NCBI GenBank assembly: GCA_031268245.1
Contig: JAIRXN010000077.1
Span: 1 to 30,597 of the forward strand
From: Treponema sp.
GTDB lineage: Bacteria; Spirochaetota; Spirochaetia; Treponematales; Breznakiellaceae
Direction of reading: 5' to 3'
Length of the DNA: 30,597 bases
Shown here: positions 9,616-17,234 of the stretch, one piece after another
How the letters are laid out: every line of letters starts with the position of its first letter
How positions within the stretch are numbered: position 1 is the first letter of the stretch
Program-made: the position numbers and the translations under genes
Notes under the pieces: generated by a model
What the model saw: only the letters and a program-made list of their open reading frames with translations
What the model was told of the DNA's origin: nothing
Databases searched by the model: none

Positions 9616-11130
9616 CTACTTTAAAAGGGGAAGCCGGTACTCTTCCCCGGTATTACCGTTACTGTCGAGGAATCCTGAATCAATGACAAAACTCACCACG
9701 CCTGAGGATACGGAGTTGATAAGGATTCCGCGTACTTCCAGCCGCCTGTAGTTTTCCCATTCTGAAACCGCTTCACTTATACTGAAGTTTTCATCCACTA
9801 CCATGCGGGGATTAAAGGAAACAGCTCCGTTTGTTGCCTCCACACGGAAACAGCGGGCTATCTCCAGAGGATCTATTGAGGCTCCGCCTGAAGTTTCAAA
9901 GTAAAGTTCTATCCAACTGTCAACATCTACCTTGTAGGGATAATGATAAATTTCGGCGGTAAGAGGGAGGCCCGCATAGGCATCGGAAGCAGTATAGCTG
10001 CGGGGCATGTAGTTCAGGGGATCTCCGGGAGCCATGGGAAACCTGATACCCCTAAATACAGGCGGTCGTGAAGACTCGCCGTCCGCGCAAAAGGTAAAGA
10101 CAAAACTGTCCGTACTTGTGTTTCCGGCAGCATCCGTAACGCCCTCCCCGAGGCGCACTATAAAACGGCTTCCCCAGAGAGGCGCTTCCTTTAAGCTGAA
10201 CCTTAGCTCCGTTCCGGACAGCGACTCTGCTTCAAGAACAAGGCCGGATACAGCCTCGCAGGAGAGACACTGTTTTACCGAAAGAACATCTACCGGTTCC
10301 GGGAAGCGGAGAAGCAGAACCGATGTCTTTCCCCAGCCCGAATTCACGGTATTTCCCTCCCCATCATCCGCCTGCAACAGCGTTTCTGTCATTCCGTCAA
10401 TCCGCCATGCCCCGGCCAGGAAGGGTTTCTCTCTGTCGGTTCCGGCGGTAAAACTTACAGACCTCTCCTCGCCCATGGAAAGGCCCGTTTTACCCTTCAG
10501 GGAAGACTGAATGCCGAGTGTATAACACGTACCGGGCTTCCAATCCTCTGCCGGTATAAAGACCGCCGTATCAGGTTTATAAGAGATCCAGATTCCCTGA
10601 AGAGCCGGACTCAGGCTGACAGAATCTGTGCATGAAGATATGGAAATATCTTCCGAAAATTCAAGACGGATACTTCCCCTCACCTGTGTCATGGTTCCGC
10701 CGTCTTCGGGAAACACCGACACAAGCTTGGGACGTGAAACAGGCGGACGGGTACTAAAACTGCCTTCAAAACTCCTGTCCATGGAAAGACCGCCGCTGTC
10801 TTTGGCGTCCGCTGTTATACTGATAACATATTCATGATTCTGCTCGAGAGGCGCCCTGGGGATAAAATATATACGTTCCCCCTTCCAGAGGAAGTCCCCT
10901 TCAAGATTTGTACCATCTTCACTCAGGCTAAAGTACCGTTCAACACTAAGCCTGTCCGGATCATGGGAAAGAAGAACCGAAACCTCAATGTTCCCGGGCT
11001 CTTCCATGAAGCCTTCACCCGGATTCCAGGACAGCACTTCAAATGGAGAGAGGCGGAGCAGATCGCAGCCTGAAAAACAAAGGGAAGACAAAATGAGCGC
11101 CCAAAACGGTGAAAAAACAGGTTTTTTCAT
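9616..11130 (-). CDS. Lipoprotein with SbsA/Big_5-type Ig-like domains
   Basis: A 504-residue protein with a lipoprotein signal (MKK, hydrophobic core, LCFSGC; lipidated Cys22). The body shows repeated Ig-like modules typical of the bacterial SbsA/Big_5 group: segments such as VSVFPEDGGTM followed by IRLEFSEDIS, and TLGIQSSLKGKTGLSM. The final third is less repetitive and ends in a beta-rich stretch. It is a paralogue of the gene immediately upstream: both have an EGD-LW / IFIP block and a YPEDG-like block in the same order. Its ATG overlaps the upstream stop by four bases (ATGA), with GGAGG eight bases before the start. Periplasmic or surface location is expected from lipidation. Its place between the fusion protein and the pumps suggests an accessory or substrate-binding role, but no such role is documented for the family, so function is inference. 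Confidence 0.88.
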   Translation of the reverse strand: MKKPVFSPFWALILSSLCFSGCDLLRLSPFEVLSWNPGEGFMEEPGNIEVSVLLSHDPDRLSVERYFSLSEDGTNLEGDFLWKGERIYFIPRAPLEQNHEYVISITADAKDSGGLSMDRSFEGSFSTRPPVSRPKLVSVFPEDGGTMTQVRGSIRLEFSEDISISSCTDSVSLSPALQGIWISYKPDTAVFIPAEDWKPGTCYTLGIQSSLKGKTGLSMGEERSVSFTAGTDREKPFLAGAWRIDGMTETLLQADDGEGNTVNSGWGKTSVLLLRFPEPVDVLSVKQCLSCEAVSGLVLEAESLSGTELRFSLKEAPLWGSRFIVRLGEGVTDAAGNTSTDSFVFTFCADGESSRPPVFRGIRFPMAPGDPLNYMPRSYTASDAYAGLPLTAEIYHYPYKVDVDSWIELYFETSGGASIDPLEIARCFRVEATNGAVSFNPRMVVDENFSISEAVSEWENYRRLEVRGILINSVSSGVVSFVIDSGFLDSNGNTGEEYRLPLLK

Positions 11131-12563
11131 TCGACTGCCTCCAGCATAATCGCCGCATCATCCCGGAAATAGATGCCGCTCCCGTTACCGACACCGCTCC
11201 TGCCGCCGGGGATGAGAAGCCTGTAATAGTGTTTCTCTCCGCTCATTCCCGAAACGAGACCTTCCCATTCCATCCTCAGGGTATCGGGCGAGAGCCAGCT
11301 TACAAAACGGAGGCGGGGCATGGCGAGATCCGCAGGAAAAAAAGAACTCAGGCTGATACGCAGCGGAGCGTCCCGCTTTGCCTCTTCGCTGAAAGGATAG
11401 AGAAAGCGGATGTTATAACGGAGTACCCCGTCCAGGGCAGGATCAACTTCCACAGGCACCGTTTGTTCGGGAGAACCTGAAATTTCAGGACCTCCGTTTG
11501 CAGAAAACGAATAAATGCGGAGATACGGAATCGCCGTCCTGAAACCAAGACTGAAGTCCGCTTCCATTTCAAGGCCCGCAGTATCCCTGGCTTCCGCAGA
11601 AACGGTAAGGACATAGAAACTTTCAGGTTCCGGATCACGATCCGGAATATACACAAGCGATGAAGGGGAAAGCCGTTCCGTCCTGCCGCTCAGTCCCGGT
11701 TCAAACCGGATCTGCTTAAGGAAATTTTCGCCCATGGGCTTGCTGAAATATATGGCGATGGCGAGGCCCGGTCTTAATCCGTCTTCAAGTTTTTCTCCTG
11801 TAGGAAACCAGCTTCCCCCGGAAAAGAGCAGGGGGTAACATTCCAGAACCGAGGGCCGCAGGCGATCAAGATCCGTGGTGAACTGCCCGGAAACCTTCCT
11901 TGCCAGCGGGACGCCTTCGCGGCTTTCGGCTCCTGTTCCCATGCTCCATTGATAAACTTTCCATGCCTCAAGATTTTTTTGGGCGCGAACAACAAGAATC
12001 CTGTCATCATCTTTCCATTCAAACACCTTCCCGGAAAAAGCACTCACCGTAAAGTCCCTCTCTGTACTGAGCCTGTCCATAGGCACGGAAAATTTCAATT
12101 CTATCCGTCCTTCTTCCGTACTTATCCCAACGGATGCTCCGTCCTCAGGATACGAAGCCTCTACTACCGGAGAGGAGGAACGGGACAGGGCATAAAAGGG
12201 TATGTGATTATCCAGCCTGATGTCCCGCTTATCCCTTGTATACACAGTCCCGGAAACAGAGAGAGTATAGCGTCTGCCCGGCGTCCAGGGAGAGAGCGGG
12301 ATAAAAATGAGACTGTTGTTTTCCCAATGGAGATCTCCCTCAATATTTCCGCCTGTATAGTGAACCTTCAGGATACCGGAACTTTCATGTTCTTCCATTT
12401 CGGTATCAAAATATACCGATACCGGCGAGTACGGCTCTTCCAGCACTGTTTCCGCCTCCGAAGGAAAATATCCGTATCCTACCGGGCGGAGATCCGCAAA
12501 ACCACATGACAGCAATACTGCGGCAGGAATGATAATGGCGGCTGCCTTATTCAAGAACCACAT
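11127..12563 (-). CDS. Lipoprotein with SbsA/Big_5-type Ig-like domains, paralogue
   Basis: I place the start at the ATG at 12563, not at upstream codons in the frame: it is preceded by GGAAGG at proper spacing and opens a clean lipoprotein signal (MWFLNK, hydrophobic run, VLLSC; Cys20). The protein is then 478 residues. It has several Ig-like modules (YPEDGASVGISTEEGRIEL, FSVPMDRLS, IYFSKPMGENF) of the SbsA/Big_5 kind, where 'S.PMD' phrases mark each module. It overlaps the end of the hlyD-like gene by 17 bases and the next lipoprotein gene by 4, so translation is coupled through the operon. With its neighbour it probably arose by tandem duplication. Lipid-anchored and envelope-located by prediction; exact role unknown. 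Confidence 0.87.
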   Translation of the reverse strand: MWFLNKAAAIIIPAAVLLSCGFADLRPVGYGYFPSEAETVLEEPYSPVSVYFDTEMEEHESSGILKVHYTGGNIEGDLHWENNSLIFIPLSPWTPGRRYTLSVSGTVYTRDKRDIRLDNHIPFYALSRSSSPVVEASYPEDGASVGISTEEGRIELKFSVPMDRLSTERDFTVSAFSGKVFEWKDDDRILVVRAQKNLEAWKVYQWSMGTGAESREGVPLARKVSGQFTTDLDRLRPSVLECYPLLFSGGSWFPTGEKLEDGLRPGLAIAIYFSKPMGENFLKQIRFEPGLSGRTERLSPSSLVYIPDRDPEPESFYVLTVSAEARDTAGLEMEADFSLGFRTAIPYLRIYSFSANGGPEISGSPEQTVPVEVDPALDGVLRYNIRFLYPFSEEAKRDAPLRISLSSFFPADLAMPRLRFVSWLSPDTLRMEWEGLVSGMSGEKHYYRLLIPGGRSGVGNGSGIYFRDDAAIMLEAVE

Positions 12564-13965
12564 GGATACCTTCCCGGAAACCTGATTCAGGCCGTTCCAC
12601 CGCCACTTCCCCGGCATTGAGACCTGAGCGTATCTCCCGTTCTTCACCCATCGGCATGCCGAGTTCAACCTTTCGGATGGAAAGAACACCGCCCTTTATC
12701 ACAAAGACACTTCCCGTCTGTTCATTCTGTTTCAAAATAGAAGTTTCCTTTATAACTACCGACTGTCTGCCCTCCCCCAGACTGATCACCGAGCGGACAA
12801 ACATGCCCGGTTTTAATTTCTCAAATGAAGAGCGGCCTTCGCCTTCGGGAGAAGGCAGCAGCACCCGTACCAAAAGACTTAATGATTGACTATCCGCTTG
12901 TGGATAAACCAGATCCACCAAACCTTCCCTCCAGATCCCGGAGCCATCCCCTTCGACAAGAACCCGTGCAGGCATACCTTTTTCGATCCTCATTGCTTCC
13001 GATTCCCGGATGGGAAAGACAGCATAAAAGGAATCGGTATTCATAATGGTAAGTATTTTATCTTCCCGTTTGACTCGTTCACCTTCCTCAAGATAACGGG
13101 CCCCTACTACAGCGCCGGCAGGACTGCGGATCTGAAGTTCTTCAAGGGCAATTTTTGCCGATTCCAGTTCCCGCTGCGCGGCCAGGAGCCGCGCCTCCGC
13201 GGAAGCCAATTCCGCACGGAGTCCCAGCGTCTTTACCTCAATAAAACTTTTCATGGGTTCATCCCCATTCCCGGGAACGACGCCCGCGGTCAAAAGATCC
13301 TGTTCCCTGAGTCCAACTTTGCGGATGGAAAGCTCCTTTTCCATGAGCGCAATTTCCGACAGAAGGTTTTCCAGTTCAAAATTCCTGCTCCTTATTTCTT
13401 CTTCAGTCACGCCTCCGGCATCGAAGAGCGCCTCTTCGATTTTGAATTTACGGACACCCTCCTCATAGTTTTTCCGTGCATGGATCAGTTCCGCTTCCGC
13501 TTTTTCAATACCGAGGATCTCCGCCTCGGCCCGGAATTCTCCTTCCAGAAGCCTGGAATACGCCAGATCCAGATCCGCCTTTACCTGCGCATAGCCGTCC
13601 TCCGCCCTCTGCAGAGCCAAATCGAATTGGGGATTTTCCAGTTCGACAAGCAGATCCCCCCTGTTTACCCGGTCGCCTTCCCGAAAACGGATACGCAGTA
13701 TCCTTGCATCCTGGGGAGCGGCTACATCTATCTTGGTAAGATAGGAAAGAGAACCGAATCCCGAAACTTCGTCCGGGATCTTCCGCAATCCGGCTTCAAT
13801 TCCCCTGACCTGTAACGGCGCCTCTTCCCCTGTCTTGATACCGGTTCTGCAGGAAAGCAAAGCCAGAACCGCACAAAATATACCGAGCTTCTTGCAAAAC
13901 CCGGTTAGTGCGGACCTGCGGTCCGTTGCAGAAGCTCTTGCAGTTTTTCGCCCTACGGTCTGCAA
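12547..13965 (-). CDS. HlyD/AcrA-type membrane-fusion lipoprotein, N-terminus altered by repeat
   Basis: A 472-residue periplasmic adaptor for the RND pumps. Two lipoyl-like halves are visible (about 78-111, with REGDRVNRGDLLVELENP, and 278-309, with YLEEGERVKREDKILTIMN), separated by a long helical hairpin (112-275), then beta-barrel and membrane-proximal domains (KPGMFVRSVISLGEG near 385). A lipobox LLSC gives Cys39. The N-terminus is odd: no ATG, GTG or TTG lies between the palindromic repeat and the lipobox, so the best start is TTG at 13965, giving an n-region in which residues 7-24 come from the repeat. An ATG at 13971-13973 is in another frame and stops after six codons. First gene of the pump operon; no TolC-like channel is encoded nearby. 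Start uncertain, family certain. Confidence 0.9.
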   Translation of the reverse strand: MQTVGRKTARASATDRRSALTGFCKKLGIFCAVLALLSCRTGIKTGEEAPLQVRGIEAGLRKIPDEVSGFGSLSYLTKIDVAAPQDARILRIRFREGDRVNRGDLLVELENPQFDLALQRAEDGYAQVKADLDLAYSRLLEGEFRAEAEILGIEKAEAELIHARKNYEEGVRKFKIEEALFDAGGVTEEEIRSRNFELENLLSEIALMEKELSIRKVGLREQDLLTAGVVPGNGDEPMKSFIEVKTLGLRAELASAEARLLAAQRELESAKIALEELQIRSPAGAVVGARYLEEGERVKREDKILTIMNTDSFYAVFPIRESEAMRIEKGMPARVLVEGDGSGIWREGLVDLVYPQADSQSLSLLVRVLLPSPEGEGRSSFEKLKPGMFVRSVISLGEGRQSVVIKETSILKQNEQTGSVFVIKGGVLSIRKVELGMPMGEEREIRSGLNAGEVAVERPESGFREGIHVVLE

Positions 13966-13972
13966 AACTGCA
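13885..13972 (-). repeat. Palindromic repeat, copy 2, over the hlyD-like gene start
   Basis: The core (13894-13945) matches copy 1 at 3548-3599 with one mismatch. Terminal arms are GAGCTTCTTGCAA (13885-13897) and TTGCAGAAGCTC (13926-13937), with one extra T compared with copy 1. The inner palindrome CGGAC-CTGCG-GTCCG (13911-13925) is perfect. A further hairpin follows, TGCAGTTTT (13939-13947) with AAAACTGCA (13964-13972), and encloses the proposed TTG start. It encodes the same 17-residue peptide as copy 1, in the same frame and orientation. Confidence 0.85.
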
Positions 13973-13986
13973 TTTTTTAGAGGTTA

Positions 13987-14014
13987 CTCTTTCAAAACTG
14001 AAGTTTTGAAAGAG
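13987..14014. repeat. Long perfect hairpin between kinase-like gene and hlyD-like gene
   Basis: CTCTTTCAAAACT (13987-13999) and AGTTTTGAAAGAG (14002-14014) form a 13-base perfect inverted repeat with a two-base spacer. It fills most of the 56-base gap between the kinase-like stop and the hlyD-like start. There is no T-run, so it is a poor intrinsic terminator; it could be an mRNA-stabilising or read-through-limiting structure, or another small repeat element. Confidence 0.7.
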
Positions 14015-14021
14015 GCTCTGT

Positions 14022-14726
14022 CTATAAAATCAACTGCACTACAAGGCCCACGGTAACGGGAATAGCCAGGTTGTCAATGTCTTCCAGAGGCAGAGCCTCT
14101 ACCGCGGCGGCGGTCAAAGCGGCGATGCAGGAAACCCGAAGATCCCCTGAAACCCGGAGAGCGGCTATAAATACGGCAATAAAACAGGCGCCTGAGCCTT
14201 CAAGGCTCTTTCCAAAGAGAAAGGGGGGACGGATCTGACCAAACAATTTACCGGCAAGACTTGCAAAACCATCTCCAAAAGCAAGGGCATAGATTGCAAT
14301 GGAAGCTGCAGGGGAAGGATAGAGGAGGATGGCCAGCAATGCTCCCAGCCCCAGGGTTACAGGCCCCAGCACAAAACGCCCCTGATCCCGAAAACGGGAA
14401 GCTGCGCTGGTAAGGGCCGAAACAAAGGGAACCGTAACCCCCACAAGGCGGAGGCTTTCCAGATACACATAGAAGAGAGTACCGGCCATGAGGAAAAGCA
14501 TAGTGAGGAACCGGTTATATGAAGCCATTAGAGGGCTTAAAGCGATAAGGAAATGGATGGATTTTCTGACAATTTCCGTTCTCAATTCCCTGAACTTTTC
14601 CACCGGAAAGGCATTCAGGGCCGTCCCCACAAAATAAGGCAACCGGGTTCTCGTATCACTCATGCGAAAATACAAGCAAAAACCATGCCAAACGGAATCC
14701 ACTTTTTCGAGAGCCGGAAAACTCAT
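14022..14726 (-). CDS. Phytol/dolichol kinase-family membrane protein (CTP-dependent lipid kinase-like)
   Basis: A 234-residue polytopic membrane protein. Motifs of the SEC59/DGK1/VTE5 (dolichol-phytol-diacylglycerol kinase) family are clear: RTEIVRKSIHF (49-59), GDGFASLAGKLFG (151-163), GKSLEGSGACF (172-182) and VEALPLEDIDNLAIPV (209-224). This family phosphorylates membrane polyprenols, phytol or diacylglycerol, commonly using CTP. About six or seven hydrophobic segments follow a soluble N-terminal 40 residues. AGGAG lies six bases before the ATG at 14726, which supports this start over Met22. Gene order suggests possible read-through into the RND operon, 56 bases downstream, through the hairpin at 13987-14014. 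Some relatives are annotated as phosphatidate cytidylyltransferases; the kinase motifs fit better. Substrate unknown. Confidence 0.85.
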   Translation of the reverse strand: MSFPALEKVDSVWHGFCLYFRMSDTRTRLPYFVGTALNAFPVEKFRELRTEIVRKSIHFLIALSPLMASYNRFLTMLFLMAGTLFYVYLESLRLVGVTVPFVSALTSAASRFRDQGRFVLGPVTLGLGALLAILLYPSPAASIAIYALAFGDGFASLAGKLFGQIRPPFLFGKSLEGSGACFIAVFIAALRVSGDLRVSCIAALTAAAVEALPLEDIDNLAIPVTVGLVVQLIL

Positions 14727-14728
14727 TC

Positions 14729-14799
14729 TAACTCCTATACGAGCGGCGGTATCGCCGCGTATATAACCGAAATTAACACGAAGTGTTAATATAACTCCT
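14729..14799 (-). repeat. Structured leader with duplicated ribosome-binding sequence
   Basis: TAACTCCT, the complement of AGGAGTTA containing the ribosome site, occurs at 14729-14736 and again at 14792-14799. Between the copies lie two hairpins: TATAC plus GCGGCG (14736-14748) pairing with CGCCGC plus GTATA (14753-14763), and ATTAACAC (14772-14779) with GTGTTAAT (14783-14790). The arrangement looks like a small palindromic insertion flanked by an 8-base duplication that preserved the ribosome site, or like a leader that controls translation of the kinase-like gene. Confidence 0.6.
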
Positions 14800-14810
14800 T
14801 ATGATATAAA

Positions 14811-14839
14811 ACATTACCAAAAAAACCTTCCGAATGCAA
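14811..14839 (-). promoter_or_regulatory. Candidate sigma70-type promoter for the kinase-like gene
   Basis: On the minus strand TTGCAT (14834-14839) and TAATGT (14811-14816) are spaced by 17 bases. This lies upstream of the structured leader and points to transcription of the kinase-like gene, possibly also of the pump operon. Matches are partial, so the call is tentative. Confidence 0.4.
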
Positions 14840-14918
14840 GTACTTTCTGTTTTCACTTCTGTATAATTATTAAGACAGAAGAAATTCAAAAATTACTACC
14901 ATGGGAACCTGCCCGGCT
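14840..14918 (-). other. Intergenic tail after the acyl-CoA ligase gene, weak hairpin
   Basis: Downstream of the ligase stop, CTTCTGT (14856-14862) and ACAGAAG (14875-14881) can pair around an AT-rich loop. It has no strong T-run, so termination here is possible but not supported well. Confidence 0.3.
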
Positions 14919-16679
14919 TTATTCTTCCCGGTCTTTGCTCCGGATCACGTTCCGCTGAATCTTACCGCTGATAGTCTTGGGCAGCTCGTTTACAAACTCC
15001 ACGATACGGGGATACTTGTAAGGCGCCGTAACCCGTTTTACGTGATTCTGAAGCTCCTTCTTAAGTTCTTCCGACGCTGCAAAACCCCGCGCAAGGACGA
15101 CGGTGGCCTTGACCACCTGGCCCCGCATGGGATCGGGAGCGGCGGTTACGGCGCATTCCAGCACCGAAGGATGCTCCATCAGGGCGCTTTCCACCTCGAA
15201 GGGGCCGATCCGGTAACCGGAACATTTGATCACGTCGTCGTTCCGGCCTACAAACCAGTAGTAGCCCTCATCATCATGCCAGGCCATGTCCCCGGTACTA
15301 TAGATCCCATCGCGCCAGGCCGCTGAGGTTATCTCCCGATCCTTCCAGTAAGCCCGGAAGAGTCCGGGAACAGGGCCGAGCCCCGGCTCCATCCCGGCGA
15401 CCGGATCGTCGTACATGTTTTTTCCCGCCGCGGTCATGCTGATGTTGCCGACAATACCATCATCGCAAGCCTTGCCTTCTTCATCGAGAAGCCGGAGGCC
15501 ATAGAGGGGGGCCGGCTTTCCCATGGAGCCGGGTTTTACCGCAAGCCACTTGAAGGCGGCGGCCAGCACCGAAGTTTCCGACTGACCGAAACCTTCCCGA
15601 ATCTCAAGGCCGGTCAATTCCCTGAAGCGGTGGTAGACTTCCGGGCTGAGGGGCTCCCCTGCCACCGAGGTATGTTCAATGAAGCTGAAGTCCCAGCCGG
15701 AAAGGTCTTCCTTTATGAGAAAACGGAAGATCGTAGCGGGGGCACAGAAGGTGGCGGGCCGGAGGCGCTGAATGGCATCCAGCATACCCTTTGGCGTAAA
15801 TTTTTCAGTATCGTAGGCGCCGATGGCAGCCCCGCAGATCCACTGCCCGTAGATCTTCCCCCAGGCAAATTTTGCCCAGCCTGAATCGGTCTGGGTCATG
15901 TGGACTTTATTCTCCCGGACACAGTGCCAGTACTTTGCGGTAACGATGTGCCCCAGGGGCAGCGAATGATTATGGAGCACCATCTTTGGCATGCCGGTGG
16001 TGCCGGAAGAAAAGTAGATCAACATCGGGTCCGCGGTTTTGGTACCTTTTTCCCCGGCGGGACGCAGGAATACCGCGTCAGCCTTTTCGATTTCGGCCTT
16101 CATATCGATGAAAGGAGCGGGAATGACGCCGTCTTTCAGAATCCCGTTTCCATAACCGCCTACAAGGGCGGCCGCCCTGAGAGTCTTGCATTCCTTCAGC
16201 GCGATTTTAATGTTTTCCGTCAGTTCGGGATCGTCCACGCTGACAAGGAATTTTACATCCGCCACATTGCAACGGTAGACAATGTCTTTCATGGTAAGCT
16301 GGTAGGTGCCGGGGATGCAGACGGCGCCTATCTTCATCAGGGCGCACATCAGTATCCATACTTCGGGACGCTGTTTCAATATCAGCATCACAACGTCCCC
16401 TTTCCCAATGCCCATCGAAAGAAACGCATTGGCGGCCTTGCCGGAAAGTCTTTTCATGTCGGCAAAGCTGTAGCGTTTCATGTCGCCTTCATCATTTGTC
16501 CACAGGAGAGCCAGTTTATCTTTTTCAAGCCCGGCCCATTCATCTACCACATCGAAGGCAAAGTTGAAATTTTCAGGAACAGTACAGGTATAGTTTTCGT
16601 AAAAATCTTCATAGCTTTCGAAATCGATCCGGGGGCAGTAACGGGAGAGAATTTTGTCTGTTTCATTCATGCCGCTCAT
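14919..16679 (-). CDS. AMP-forming acyl-CoA synthetase (acetate/medium-chain fatty acid ligase type)
   Basis: A 586-residue member of the ANL adenylating superfamily. Core motifs are complete: IYFSSGTTGMPKMVLH (221-236, ATP phosphate loop), GFGQSET (363-369), STGD (461-464), GRNDDVIKCSGYRIGPFEVE (478-497, hinge), and PKTISGKIQR (568-577) with the adenylation lysine K573. The enzyme activates a carboxylic acid to acyl-AMP and then acyl-CoA in the cytoplasm. The pattern resembles medium-chain (ACSM-like) ligases more than true acetyl-CoA synthetase; the acid cannot be fixed. The ATG at 16679 overlaps the regulator stop by four bases; a second ATG at 16670 has a better placed AGGA and may be the real start. 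It is the last gene of the PHP-regulator-ligase group, and the XRE-cupin neighbour is its likely regulator. Confidence 0.93.
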   Translation of the reverse strand: MSGMNETDKILSRYCPRIDFESYEDFYENYTCTVPENFNFAFDVVDEWAGLEKDKLALLWTNDEGDMKRYSFADMKRLSGKAANAFLSMGIGKGDVVMLILKQRPEVWILMCALMKIGAVCIPGTYQLTMKDIVYRCNVADVKFLVSVDDPELTENIKIALKECKTLRAAALVGGYGNGILKDGVIPAPFIDMKAEIEKADAVFLRPAGEKGTKTADPMLIYFSSGTTGMPKMVLHNHSLPLGHIVTAKYWHCVRENKVHMTQTDSGWAKFAWGKIYGQWICGAAIGAYDTEKFTPKGMLDAIQRLRPATFCAPATIFRFLIKEDLSGWDFSFIEHTSVAGEPLSPEVYHRFRELTGLEIREGFGQSETSVLAAAFKWLAVKPGSMGKPAPLYGLRLLDEEGKACDDGIVGNISMTAAGKNMYDDPVAGMEPGLGPVPGLFRAYWKDREITSAAWRDGIYSTGDMAWHDDEGYYWFVGRNDDVIKCSGYRIGPFEVESALMEHPSVLECAVTAAPDPMRGQVVKATVVLARGFAASEELKKELQNHVKRVTAPYKYPRIVEFVNELPKTISGKIQRNVIRSKDREE

Positions 16680-17221
16680 TCCTGTATGATGGTGATAAAT
16701 TCAGCCGGTCCGTCGATGGCGCTTTGTCCATGGGGCAGCCGCGCGTCAAAGTAGATCGAGTCCCCCTCTTCCAGGTCGTGACTCCGTCCGTTTACCGTAA
16801 CCCGAACCTTGCCCCGGACCACATAGTTGAATTCCTGCCCGGAGTGCCTCACGGGGGAAGCCGGCTCCTTCTCCGGGTCAAGATACACCTGCAGGGGCTC
16901 CATTGTCCGGCACTTGAAGTTGTAGGCCAGGCTGGAAAATTCATAACCGGGGTAGCGTTCCACGCGCACTCCCTTCCCTGCCCTGCAGACACTGGCGGTA
17001 TCCATCCGCGCCTCTTCCCCGGTGAGCAGCACGGTTATGTCCGTACCCAGCCTGCCCGCTATCTTGTAGAGGGCGCTGATCGGTATATCCGACTCCCCGC
17101 TCTCGTAGGCGGCATAGGTTTCCCGGGGAATGCCTACATCCTTTGCCATATCCATGGCGCTGATCTCAAGAATCTCCCGCAGTTCACGGATACGGCCCGG
17201 TACCTGGGCAATTTCATCCAT
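16676..17221 (-). CDS. XRE-family helix-turn-helix regulator with C-terminal cupin
   Basis: The start at 17221 is chosen because GAAGGA lies seven bases upstream; the 12 further codons in the open frame have no such site. The protein has 181 residues. Residues about 9-66 form an XRE/Cro-type DNA-binding domain (DMAKDVGIPRETYAAYESGE), and the C-terminal part is a cupin barrel (RHSGQEFNYVVRGKVRVTV, then EEGDSIYFDARLPHG). Such XRE-cupin proteins are usually local repressors or activators that sense a small metabolite in the cupin. Pairing with an AMP-forming acyl-CoA ligase is a common arrangement, and the ATGA overlap with the ligase start supports a joint role. It probably controls its own operon in response to the acid or acyl-CoA; this last point is inference. 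Confidence 0.9.
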   Translation of the reverse strand: MDEIAQVPGRIRELREILEISAMDMAKDVGIPRETYAAYESGESDIPISALYKIAGRLGTDITVLLTGEEARMDTASVCRAGKGVRVERYPGYEFSSLAYNFKCRTMEPLQVYLDPEKEPASPVRHSGQEFNYVVRGKVRVTVNGRSHDLEEGDSIYFDARLPHGQSAIDGPAEFITIIQE

Positions 17222-17234
17222 GTTATTTTCCTTC

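Noticed and set aside
12886..13815. Open plus-strand frame of 309 codons
   Set aside because: It lies wholly antisense to the HlyD/AcrA-type gene, has Phe- and Pro-rich composition typical of a shadow frame, and no ribosome site.
13893..13968. TGCAAAAC direct repeats (13893-13900 and 13961-13968) as a target-site duplication around the repeat
   Set aside because: Copy 1 at 3540-3591 shows that the left TGCAAAAC belongs to the element itself, so it does not mark an insertion boundary.
15900..16754. Open plus-strand frame of 284 codons
   Set aside because: Antisense to the acyl-CoA ligase, whose motifs are complete; the His- and Phe-rich composition is that of a reverse-complement shadow.
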